Assembly: GCA_018644785.1 (NCBI GenBank)
Contig: JABGPV010000097.1
Span: 1 to 16,709, forward strand
Length of the DNA: 16,709 nt
From: Deltaproteobacteria bacterium
GTDB lineage: Bacteria; Desulfobacterota; DSM-4660; Desulfatiglandales; Desulfatiglandaceae
Reading direction: 5' to 3'
The notes under the pieces are model-generated. The model was not told the DNA's origin and did not search any database. It was given only the letters and a program-made list of their open reading frames with translations. The stretch's first letter is position 1; each line of letters opens with the position of its first letter. The position numbers and the translations under genes are program-made. Positions 1-6,345 of the stretch are shown one piece after another.

Positions 1-70
1 CCATAGTCTCAGAATTTTTTCTTGTGATATCGGACAAAAAAGTTATTAATGAATTCCAGGTATAGGGCAT

Positions 71-128
71 GTGCTATTTCTCCTTATTTTTGATACTTGG
101 TGGTATTTGAAAAATAAGGCTATAGCAC
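71..128. repeat. long imperfect inverted repeat (hairpin)
   Basis: The left arm is GTGCTAT (71-77), an unpaired TTCT, then CCTTATTTTT (82-91). The right arm is AAAAATAAGG (110-119), an unpaired CT, then ATAGCAC (122-128). This gives 10 bp plus 7 bp of perfect pairing around a small asymmetric internal loop. Within the 18-nt apical loop, ATAC (93-96) can also pair with GTAT (103-106). It could be a terminator of an upstream gene, a small palindromic repeat element or a structured leader; the sequence alone does not decide. Confidence 0.6.
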
Positions 129-143
129 AGGCCCCCCCTCTTA

Positions 144-168
144 CCCCCCCCCAAAAGGGGGGAGGAGG
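144..168. repeat. C-run/G-run hairpin
   Basis: A run of nine C (144-152), four A (153-156) and six G (157-162) forms a C6/G6 stem with an AAAA loop. It is followed by AGGAGG and preceded by a second run of seven C (132-138). There is no T tract after it, so it is not a canonical intrinsic terminator. Such homopolymer runs are prone to length variation and sequencing error. Confidence 0.5.
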
Positions 169-330
169 ATAAAAGGCATAGGGCGGTTCCCGCTATCTAT
201 GAAAAAATCTCTGTTTTAATCTTAAAATAAAACACCTGAAAAATTTCGCTTAGGCAAACATGCGTGGGATTTTATGCTGGATTTTGGGGATATTAAAGAG
301 ACTCTCTACATATAATCTAATCTATAATTT

Positions 331-915
331 ATGGAAAAAAAAGAAGAGATTTGTAAAAAGACACAAAAGTTGTTCGTTGAGAGAGGCTACGACAATACAC
401 CAATGTCCTTCATCGCAGAGGAGCTTGGCCTCAGCAAAGGTGGGCTTTTCCATCATTACAAGACCAAGGAGGATCTCCTTCATGATATCATTGCAAATCT
501 CCTGGAGAGAAATTTTGTTCCTCTTATCGAAAACGCCAGGAAAATCAGCGATCCTAAACAACGTATCATCTATTTTATCGATAGCTACACGAAACTCATG
601 GCCCATGATAACGCTTCAAAGGTAGTGATGCACGAGGCTCAAAGGCTCGACCCTGTCCACTACGAAAAAGTCAGAAAAATCTGGCGTCAAACATTTGATT
701 TGCTTTGTGACGCGTTTTCGGAGTTGAAACGCTCTGGAGAGGGCAAAGAATTGAACAGTAAATTTTCCGCGTTTGCCGCTATTGGGATGTGTAGTTGGAT
801 ATTTTACTGGTTCGATTATTCGCGAAAAGAATCTGTTCAAGAGTTGTCGAACACCTTTGTGGAAATCCTCCTTGGAGGGTTCCTCAAGGTGAATGGGTCT
901 GATGTCGCCCATTGA
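331..915 (+). CDS. TetR/AcrR-family transcriptional regulator
   Basis: This 194-residue protein has the TetR N-terminal DNA-binding domain. A helix over about residues 3-19 leads to an FVERGY motif, followed by a helix-turn-helix at about 23-50 with the family pattern IAEELGLSKGGLFHHYKTKEDLL. The rest is a helical ligand-binding and dimerisation domain typical in length. Members usually repress nearby genes and release DNA on binding a small ligand, often an acyl-CoA or lipophilic compound. It lies 192 bp upstream of the acyl-CoA ligase in the same direction, so it is a good candidate regulator of the cluster, possibly through the site at 1011-1038. No Shine-Dalgarno sequence precedes the ATG; the upstream sequence is AT-rich with a TATAAT at 311-316, so the mRNA could be leaderless or nearly so. 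The ligand is unknown. Confidence 0.93.
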   Translation: MEKKEEICKKTQKLFVERGYDNTPMSFIAEELGLSKGGLFHHYKTKEDLLHDIIANLLERNFVPLIENARKISDPKQRIIYFIDSYTKLMAHDNASKVVMHEAQRLDPVHYEKVRKIWRQTFDLLCDAFSELKRSGEGKELNSKFSAFAAIGMCSWIFYWFDYSRKESVQELSNTFVEILLGGFLKVNGSDVAH

Positions 916-1010
916 GATGTATTTTTCAGTGTAAGGCAGTGGATTTGGGGGCGCTGTCTGGCCTGAAATGGTCCGTAATTGGCCATATATTTTTTTCCCA
1001 CGGTACAAGC

Positions 1011-1038
1011 CGGTCGGTCGGTTCGTAACCCTGGGTTA
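1011..1038. promoter_or_regulatory. candidate operator (CGGT repeats plus palindrome)
   Basis: In the gap between the TetR gene and the ligase gene, CGGT occurs three times in a row (1011-1022). This is followed by a perfect 6-bp palindrome TAACCC-T-GGGTTA at 1026-1038. Overlapping it, GGTT (1020-1023) can pair with AACC (1027-1030). TetR proteins bind short palindromes in adjacent promoter regions, so this is a reasonable operator candidate. No clear -35/-10 pair was identified, and binding is inferred from position and symmetry only. Confidence 0.35.
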
Positions 1039-1107
1039 TATCTGTTTTCTACAGAGTTGAGGCCAATGGCCAATGAAGTGAAACCCATCATTTAAGAGGT
1101 AGGGTGC

Positions 1108-2739
1108 ATGGAGAAGCGATGGTACAAGGTGTGGCCGAAAGGGGTTCCCCGCACCATTCATGTGGATAAACCGTTTACGGAATATATCCGAGATTGGGCT
1201 CTCAAGACCCCCGATGCCGTGGCCATTGATTTTTATGGCCGGGAAATCTCCTATGCCGAGTTGGACCGATATGCCGATCGGTTCGCACAATCGCTGATTG
1301 ACCACGGCCTTGGCAAGGGCGATCGGGTGGGAATTTACATGCAGAACTGCCCCCAATTCGTGATCAGCTTCTTCGGCGCAATACGGGCCGGTGGTGTGCT
1401 GGTCAGCCTCAATCCCATGTTTCGGCACCTGGAATTGAAGCCGATCATAGAAAAAACAGGGACCTCAATTATCATCGCCCAGTACGATCTTTATCCTGAA
1501 CTGAAAAAAGTAAAAACGTCGCTGAGCATTGGGACGGTCATCTTGACCCGCTTGGCTGACTTTGCCCCGAATAAACCCGCCTTGCCTTTTCCATCAGAAC
1601 CGTTGAAAGAGGGCGAAAAATACACCGACACGGTTGATTTTCTGGCCCTTTTGAAGGGAACGGCCCCGAAGCCCGTATGCCGTACCGATGATATGGATCA
1701 GGATTTGGCCTTGCTGCAGTTGACTGGGGGAACCACCGGAGTGCCCAAAGCGGCCATGATCAGCGTCAAATCCTTTAGCACGGCGGTGATCGGGGCGAGG
1801 ACATGGTTCGGCCTTTCCCCTTCAGACGTTAATCTGGGACTTGCGCCTTTTTTCCACATCATGGGGCTGCAGGTCACCATGTCGCCGGCGTTGGCGTCCG
1901 GCGGAAGATTGGTGATTATTAGTCGGTTCACACCTGAGGTGACGGCCCGGGCCATTGCGGATCAGGGGTGCACGGTCTGGGTTGCCGCTCCCACCATGCT
2001 AACTGCTTTGGTGAACATGCCGGGTATTGACGCCTATGATTTTTCAACATTGAGGGTCATTGTTACGGGAGGCGCGCCCATTTCATTGAAATTGCAGCAG
2101 GAAATTAAAAAACTGTTTCCCAACGTAATGCTTGGTGAAGGATATGGTTTGACCGAAGCTCTGGCCCAGGGGGGAGTGACCACGCCTCTCGGCAGATGGA
2201 AACAAGGCTTTGCAGGAATCCCCCATATCAATGACATGAAGATTGTGGATCTGGAAACCGGTCTGAAGGAAATTCCGCCCAATCAGAAAGGGGAAATCAT
2301 TATTAAGGGGCCCACGGTTATGAAAGGGTACTGGAATCAGCCAGAGGAAACACAGCAGGCCATACGGGATGGCTGGCTGTATACCGGAGATATCGGCCTC
2401 ATGGACGAAGAGGGATATCTGAAAATCGTAGACCGCATGAAAGAGCTGATTCTTTGCTCCGGCTTCAACGTATATCCGAGCGATGTGGAAAATATTATGA
2501 GCAAGCATCCCGCTATTCTCGAAGTGGCGGTTGTGGGGGTTCCGGATGACTATCGGGGAGAGTCGCCAAAGGCGTTTGTAGCACTGAAGGAAAATTTCAG
2601 GGGAAAGGCTACTGAAGAAGAGATCATCAACTGGTGCAGGGAAAACATGGCTTCCTATAAACGTCCGCGCGAGGTGGCGATTCGAGAATCTCTTCCCAAA
2701 TCCGGTGCCGGCAAGATCCTCAAACGAGAGCTGACATAG
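1108..2739 (+). CDS. AMP-forming acyl-CoA ligase (ANL superfamily)
   Basis: This 543-residue enzyme is expected to activate a carboxylic acid with ATP and CoA via an acyl-adenylate. The adenylate-forming hallmarks are present in order: the P-loop TGGTTGVPK (residues 206-214), YGLTEA (346-351), TGDIG with the ribose-binding Asp at 428, a DRMKELI hinge segment, and a C-terminal GAGKILKREL stretch with the catalytic Lys at 536. Length matches FadD-like and BaiB-like ligases. No signal peptide is seen, so it is cytoplasmic. GAGGTAGGG lies about 5-10 nt before the ATG. It is the first enzyme gene after the TetR regulator, and with the downstream TRAP transporter it suggests import of an acid followed by CoA activation. 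The substrate (fatty, aromatic or steroid-type acid) cannot be told from sequence. Confidence 0.93.
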   Translation: MEKRWYKVWPKGVPRTIHVDKPFTEYIRDWALKTPDAVAIDFYGREISYAELDRYADRFAQSLIDHGLGKGDRVGIYMQNCPQFVISFFGAIRAGGVLVSLNPMFRHLELKPIIEKTGTSIIIAQYDLYPELKKVKTSLSIGTVILTRLADFAPNKPALPFPSEPLKEGEKYTDTVDFLALLKGTAPKPVCRTDDMDQDLALLQLTGGTTGVPKAAMISVKSFSTAVIGARTWFGLSPSDVNLGLAPFFHIMGLQVTMSPALASGGRLVIISRFTPEVTARAIADQGCTVWVAAPTMLTALVNMPGIDAYDFSTLRVIVTGGAPISLKLQQEIKKLFPNVMLGEGYGLTEALAQGGVTTPLGRWKQGFAGIPHINDMKIVDLETGLKEIPPNQKGEIIIKGPTVMKGYWNQPEETQQAIRDGWLYTGDIGLMDEEGYLKIVDRMKELILCSGFNVYPSDVENIMSKHPAILEVAVVGVPDDYRGESPKAFVALKENFRGKATEEEIINWCRENMASYKRPREVAIRESLPKSGAGKILKRELT

Positions 2740-2850
2740 GCTATTCGAAGAACAAGGTCGGATTTTTCTGCCAAATTTAAAGAAAGGCTTAAGGCCAAGG
2801 AAATGAACAATGTTTTTGATAAAACTAACCCATGGAACAAGGAGGCAGTT

Positions 2851-3368
2851 ATGAAAAAGAACTGGCGGATAGGTCCAATTTGTTTGTTTACGGCACTTTG
2901 TATCTCGACGCTATTTTTTCCCGGACGCTCTCAAGGAGGGGAGACCATGCTCAAGGAGAAAAGAAAAATCGTGACAAACTATTTAAAACGCTTGAATCGC
3001 GCGATCTGGAAGGATTGTTAGCGCTTTTTACGCCTGGCGCCGTTGTTCATTCCCCCATGTATGGGAAAAATTCAACCCGAAAGTTCTATACGGATTTTTT
3101 TGCCGATTCAAAAGAAACAAACGTGACGTTGCTCGGTTTCTTTGATCAAGGACAGGGTACCGACGGCAAGCCACTGGTCGGTTACTGGGCTCGATTCGAC
3201 TGGGTCCTAGCCAGTGGCGCCCATGCGCCTTTCGATGTGGTCGTGGTGATGGAACTGAACGATCGGGACCTAATCGAGGCCCTGCATATCGTCATGGACA
3301 CAGCCTTCATTCGTGGCGTTTTTGAAAAAGAAACCGGCCGCACTTCGGCAGGTTCCAAAACCAAATGA
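2851..3368 (+). CDS. SnoaL/NTF2-fold protein with signal peptide; -1 frameshift needed
   Basis: Two overlapping frames make one sensible protein. The frame starting at ATG 2851 (preceded by AAGGAGG at 2839-2845) encodes a signal peptide of about 29 residues ending PGRSQG. It continues through a second ATG (2947, with AAGGAGGGG before it) into KRKIVTNYLK, then stops at 3019-3021. The body of an NTF2-like fold, beginning FKTLESRDLEGLLALF and including VVHSPMYGK and YWARFDW, lies one base back and runs to the stop at 3366-3368. Joining the frames at 2982-2988 gives IVTNYLKTLESRDLEG, a typical SnoaL-like N-terminus. The junction is a correctly phased T_TTA_AAA heptamer, so either programmed -1 frameshifting or a lost A in the A-run is possible. 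The alternative start at 2832 in the body frame gives a hydrophilic N-terminus with no family resemblance. Function is unknown; family members are cyclases, isomerases or dehydratases, or have no catalytic role. Confidence 0.65.
2982..2988 (+). other. candidate -1 slippery heptamer T_TTA_AAA
   Basis: In the signal-peptide frame the codons read TAT TTA AAA CGC, so TTTAAAA matches the X_XXY_YYZ pattern of -1 ribosomal frameshift sites. Slipping back one base gives TTT AAA ACG and enters exactly the frame of the NTF2-like domain. The unshifted frame stops 31 nt downstream (3019-3021). I see no obvious strong hairpin immediately after it, so a plain one-base deletion in a homopolymer is an equal explanation. 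Confidence 0.4.
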
Positions 3369-3402
3369 AAAGGAGAGAGTTATGAAAAAGGAGAGAATTA
3401 TG
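3367..3402 (+). repeat. tandem duplication of ribosome binding site and start codon
   Basis: The 18-nt unit GAAAAGGAGAGAGTTATG (3367-3384) is followed directly by AAAAAGGAGAGAATTATG (3385-3402), with two differences. Each copy carries a Shine-Dalgarno sequence and an ATG in the same dctP frame, so dctP has two equivalent initiation sites six codons apart. Confidence 0.7.
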
Positions 3403-4422
3403 AAAAGGAACAGTCTGATCGTTTTCACGGGTTTCATCAGCATCTTATTTGTCTTATCCTTGTTTCTTCCGGGGCGCTCACAGGCAGAAACCATAAAGCT
3501 TAAATACGCGAGTTTTATGCCGCCCGTTCACAAACAGAGCCTCCTCTCAAAGCAGTGGTGCAAGGAGGTGGAAAAAAGGACCAATGGCAGGGTGAAGATT
3601 ACTTACCTTCCGGGAAGTACGTTGGTTCCTGCTCCCCAGGGGTATGAGGCCGCTGTTCGTGGCATAGCTGATATTTCTATTGCAGCGCCGGCTTGGACGG
3701 CAGGAAGATTCCCTCTCTCCGAGGTACTTGACCTTCCATTGGGGTATAAGGATGGGCTTCAGGCGACACTGCTTGCAAATGAGTTTTATATGAAATTTAA
3801 ACCGAAAGAATATCATGACGTGAAAGTCCTCTATTTTTGGGCTGTTGCCCCTGGCGTATTCATGACTTTGAAACCTGTACCCACGATAGAAGGGTTAAAG
3901 GGTTTGAAAATGAGAGCCGGTGGAAATCAGGCTAAGATTGCACGCGCCATGGGGAGCACGCCTGTATCTGTTCCCGTACCGGACACCTATGAGGGTTTGC
4001 AGCGGGCTGTAATCGACGGTATCGTTTTCTATCCCGAGTCCCTCAAAGGGTGGAAATTTGGAGATTTAATACGGGGTCTGCAGGTGAATCCAGGGATCAA
4101 CTATGGGGGCACATGCGTATTTGCGATGAATAAGAAGAAATGGAATTCTTTACCCCCTGATATTCAAAACATCATTGAGCAAGTTAACAAGGAATGGATA
4201 AGGAAGACAGGAGAGACATGGACTGAGCTCAACAAGGTAGGAATCGAATTCGGCATATCAAAGGGAATGAAAGTATTCAATATCTCACCGGAAGAGCAAA
4301 AGAAATCCGTAGAAATGGTGAAGCCGATTTTTGCAGCATACGTGGCGGACATGAAGTCAAAGGGGCTACCCGGGGAAGAAGCGTTGAAATTTTGTCGGGA
4401 ATGGCTGGAAGCGCATCCCTAA
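3382..4422 (+). CDS. TRAP transporter substrate-binding protein DctP
   Basis: This 346-residue periplasmic protein captures an organic acid anion and delivers it to the DctQM membrane complex. It has a signal peptide (hydrophobic core then PGRSQA-E, cleavage likely after SQA) and the DctP fold pattern. The early LKYASFMPPVHKQS segment, the GLKMRAGG motif with the conserved carboxylate-binding Arg (residue 178 from this start), and the later YEGLQRAVIDGI and PESLKGWKFGD segments are all family features. Two in-frame ATGs (3382 and 3400) each have a near-identical AAGGAGAG site; the start at 3400 gives a more usual signal peptide. It lies 13 bp after the NTF2-like gene and 130 bp before dctQ, with a hairpin between. 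Substrate is unknown but most probably a monocarboxylate, given the neighbouring CoA ligase. Confidence 0.93.
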   Translation: MKKERIMKRNSLIVFTGFISILFVLSLFLPGRSQAETIKLKYASFMPPVHKQSLLSKQWCKEVEKRTNGRVKITYLPGSTLVPAPQGYEAAVRGIADISIAAPAWTAGRFPLSEVLDLPLGYKDGLQATLLANEFYMKFKPKEYHDVKVLYFWAVAPGVFMTLKPVPTIEGLKGLKMRAGGNQAKIARAMGSTPVSVPVPDTYEGLQRAVIDGIVFYPESLKGWKFGDLIRGLQVNPGINYGGTCVFAMNKKKWNSLPPDIQNIIEQVNKEWIRKTGETWTELNKVGIEFGISKGMKVFNISPEEQKKSVEMVKPIFAAYVADMKSKGLPGEEALKFCREWLEAHP

Positions 4423-4448
4423 AACTGTACGAGAGCCCATTGTATGAG

Positions 4449-4483
4449 AGATGCGGCCATAGCGGCCGGTTATGGCCGCATCT
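4449..4483 (+). terminator. strong hairpin between dctP and dctQ
   Basis: AGATGCGGCCATA (4449-4461) and TATGGCCGCATCT (4471-4483) form a perfect 13-bp stem with a 9-nt GC-rich loop. The stem is followed by ATAAAATAA rather than a U tract, so it is unlikely to be a full intrinsic terminator. Its place directly after a binding-protein gene suits an mRNA-stabilising or partial attenuation element that keeps dctP expression above dctQM, as seen in other binding-protein operons. That role is inferred. Confidence 0.6.
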
Positions 4484-4552
4484 ATAAAATAATTCGGAAG
4501 AGGGGAGCTAGGTCACAACAAAGCACACTTCAAGAACAAAAGGAATAGCATC

Positions 4553-5035
4553 ATGAAAATACTTTTGAGCATTACCACGAAGCTATCCAACTTCATGTCG
4601 ATCCTTGCGGGGATCATCCTGCTCATCATGACGGCAGTCACTTTTATAGATGTCGTAATGCGGAATTTTGGAAAACCGCTCGTTGGCGCCTATGAACTGG
4701 TAGCGTTTATGGGAGTGGCCGTAACAGCATTTGCCCTTCCTCGCGCATCTTTGCTTAAAACCCATGTGTATGTGGATTTTGTGGTTGATAAACTACCCGA
4801 AGTTTCACAAAAAATCTTGAAGGTTTTTACACGGATTATGGTGTTCTTTATGTTTTTCTTCGCAGCCTGGTACTTCATGCTTATGGGAAAAAACTTTATT
4901 GACTCCCATACCGTGACCATGAGTCTCAGAGTCCCTTTCTATCCCGTTGTGTTTGCGCTCGCAGCAGGCTCTATTGTCCAATGCCTTGTATGCATCTGCG
5001 AAATCTTCACCGATAAAGGAGGGAAAAATGAGTGA
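4553..5035 (+). CDS. TRAP transporter small permease DctQ
   Basis: This 160-residue integral membrane protein has four hydrophobic segments at about residues 13-33, 45-65, 85-107 and 125-147, the normal DctQ arrangement. The family motif IDVVMRNFGKPLVGAYEL lies after the first helix, and RASLLKTHVYVDF follows the second. DctQ pairs with the large DctM subunit and docks the DctP binding protein in the cytoplasmic membrane. AAGGA precedes the ATG. The 3' end overlaps dctM by 8 nt, which indicates coupled translation. Confidence 0.92.
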   Translation: MKILLSITTKLSNFMSILAGIILLIMTAVTFIDVVMRNFGKPLVGAYELVAFMGVAVTAFALPRASLLKTHVYVDFVVDKLPEVSQKILKVFTRIMVFFMFFFAAWYFMLMGKNFIDSHTVTMSLRVPFYPVVFALAAGSIVQCLVCICEIFTDKGGKNE

Positions 5036-6335
5036 TTTTACCTTAGGCCTTTTTTCGTGCGGTTTTCTACTCTTTTTTTTCCTCACAGGTATCGAGATTG
5101 CCTTTGGAATCGCCATAGTCGGCATTATAGGATTTGCCATTGTTGTATCTTTCGATGCCGCCTTCTATCTGGTAACCCAGGATTTTTTCGACACCTTTTC
5201 TTCTTATAGCCTAACGGTCATTCCCCTGTTTATGCTCATGGGGCAGATCGCTTTCAATGCCGGAATCGCCCAAAGGCTCTATGATGCCACATATAAACTA
5301 GTCGGACGTGTACCGGGTGGGCTTGCAATGGCTACGGTTGTTGCGGCCACCCTGTTTAAGGCAATGTGCGGGTCGACTCTCGCTACGGCTGCGACTTTTT
5401 CCAGCGTAGCCGTCCCGCAAATGACACGGTACAATTACAGCAAAAGACTGTCCACGGGGATTGTTGCCAGCGTCGGCACCATCGGTATTTTGATCCCTCC
5501 CAGTATCGTCATGATCATTTACGGCATTATGACCGAGCAATCCATAGGGAAGCTCTTTCTGGCGGGGATATTCCCCGGATTGCTCATCTGTTTATTTTTC
5601 ATCGGCATAATTTATGTATGGTGCAAGATCGACCCCTCCCTCGGTCCGAAAAGCACGGAGACTTATACGACCCGCGAAAAACTGAGCGCCCTGCCGGAAT
5701 TCATTGCGGTGGCAACTATCTTTTTTCTTGTGATCGGTGGCCTCATGGGGGGATTTTTTACCCCCACTGAAGCGGGGACCATAGGCACCATCGCCGTGCT
5801 CATCCTGGCCATGCTGAGGAAAGGGCTGACCTACAGCGGGTTTGTCAAATCCGTGGACGAATCGTTGAGAGGGGCGATTATGGTTCTGTTGCTCATAGCA
5901 TGCTCCATCGTTTTCGGACATTTCCTTGCTGTAACCGAAATCCCCCAGTACACAGCGGATTGGCTCACATCGCTGCCGTTTCCCAGTGCAGTGATCATGA
6001 TCATCATATGCCTTTTCTACCTGCTGGGGGGGTCTTTTATCGACGATCTGGCCTTTATGATTCTGGCGACCCCGATTCTGTATCCGGCAGTTGAAAAGCT
6101 CGGATATGACCCCATATGGTTCGGCGTAATGATTGGGGTTACGATCATGGTAGGGGGGATCATACCGCCGGTGGCCATTTGTGTGTTTGTGGTCAAGAAC
6201 ATTACAGGGGAACCGTTCGGCGTTATTTATAAGGGCGTTGTGCCGTTTCTTTTGAGTTTCATTGTGGTTGCGGCACTTCTCTTCATCTTTCCCGAGATCG
6301 CAACCTATCTGCCTTACGCATTAATGGGGAAATGA
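5028..6335 (+). CDS. TRAP transporter large permease DctM
   Basis: This 435-residue, very hydrophobic protein has about 12-13 membrane segments and is the Na+- or H+-coupled channel subunit of the TRAP system. Family signatures include GSTLATAATFSSVAVPQM in the first half, FFTPTEAG around residues 243-250, and the C-terminal LATPILYPAVEKLGYDPIWFG and GGIIPPVAI segments. The start at ATG 5028 was chosen because AAAGGAGGG sits directly before it inside the end of dctQ and it gives the usual length; a longer open frame upstream lies within dctQ and is not credible. The next gene starts 10 bp after the stop with GAGGAGG, so this operon continues into the reductases. Confidence 0.93.
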   Translation: MSDFTLGLFSCGFLLFFFLTGIEIAFGIAIVGIIGFAIVVSFDAAFYLVTQDFFDTFSSYSLTVIPLFMLMGQIAFNAGIAQRLYDATYKLVGRVPGGLAMATVVAATLFKAMCGSTLATAATFSSVAVPQMTRYNYSKRLSTGIVASVGTIGILIPPSIVMIIYGIMTEQSIGKLFLAGIFPGLLICLFFIGIIYVWCKIDPSLGPKSTETYTTREKLSALPEFIAVATIFFLVIGGLMGGFFTPTEAGTIGTIAVLILAMLRKGLTYSGFVKSVDESLRGAIMVLLLIACSIVFGHFLAVTEIPQYTADWLTSLPFPSAVIMIIICLFYLLGGSFIDDLAFMILATPILYPAVEKLGYDPIWFGVMIGVTIMVGGIIPPVAICVFVVKNITGEPFGVIYKGVVPFLLSFIVVAALLFIFPEIATYLPYALMGK

Positions 6336-6345
6336 GGAGGAATAA

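Larger units (their letters stand above)
1..330. other. non-coding region upstream of the TetR gene
   Basis: I find no convincing gene here; short open frames overlapping the end of this stretch are shadows of the TetR gene. It holds a long imperfect inverted repeat (71-128), a C-run/A4/G-run hairpin (147-162) and AT-rich sequence just before the TetR start. TATAAT hexamers occur at 311-316 and 323-328, but neither has a recognisable -35 box at 16-18 bp. The region may contain the terminator of a gene to the left of the window. Confidence 0.6.

Noticed and set aside
616..1008. Reverse-strand open frames such as this one and others across the window (for example 7030-7548 and 14029-14613)
   Set aside because: They are antisense to well-supported genes, have low-complexity or Arg/His/Pro-rich shadow translations and no family motifs.
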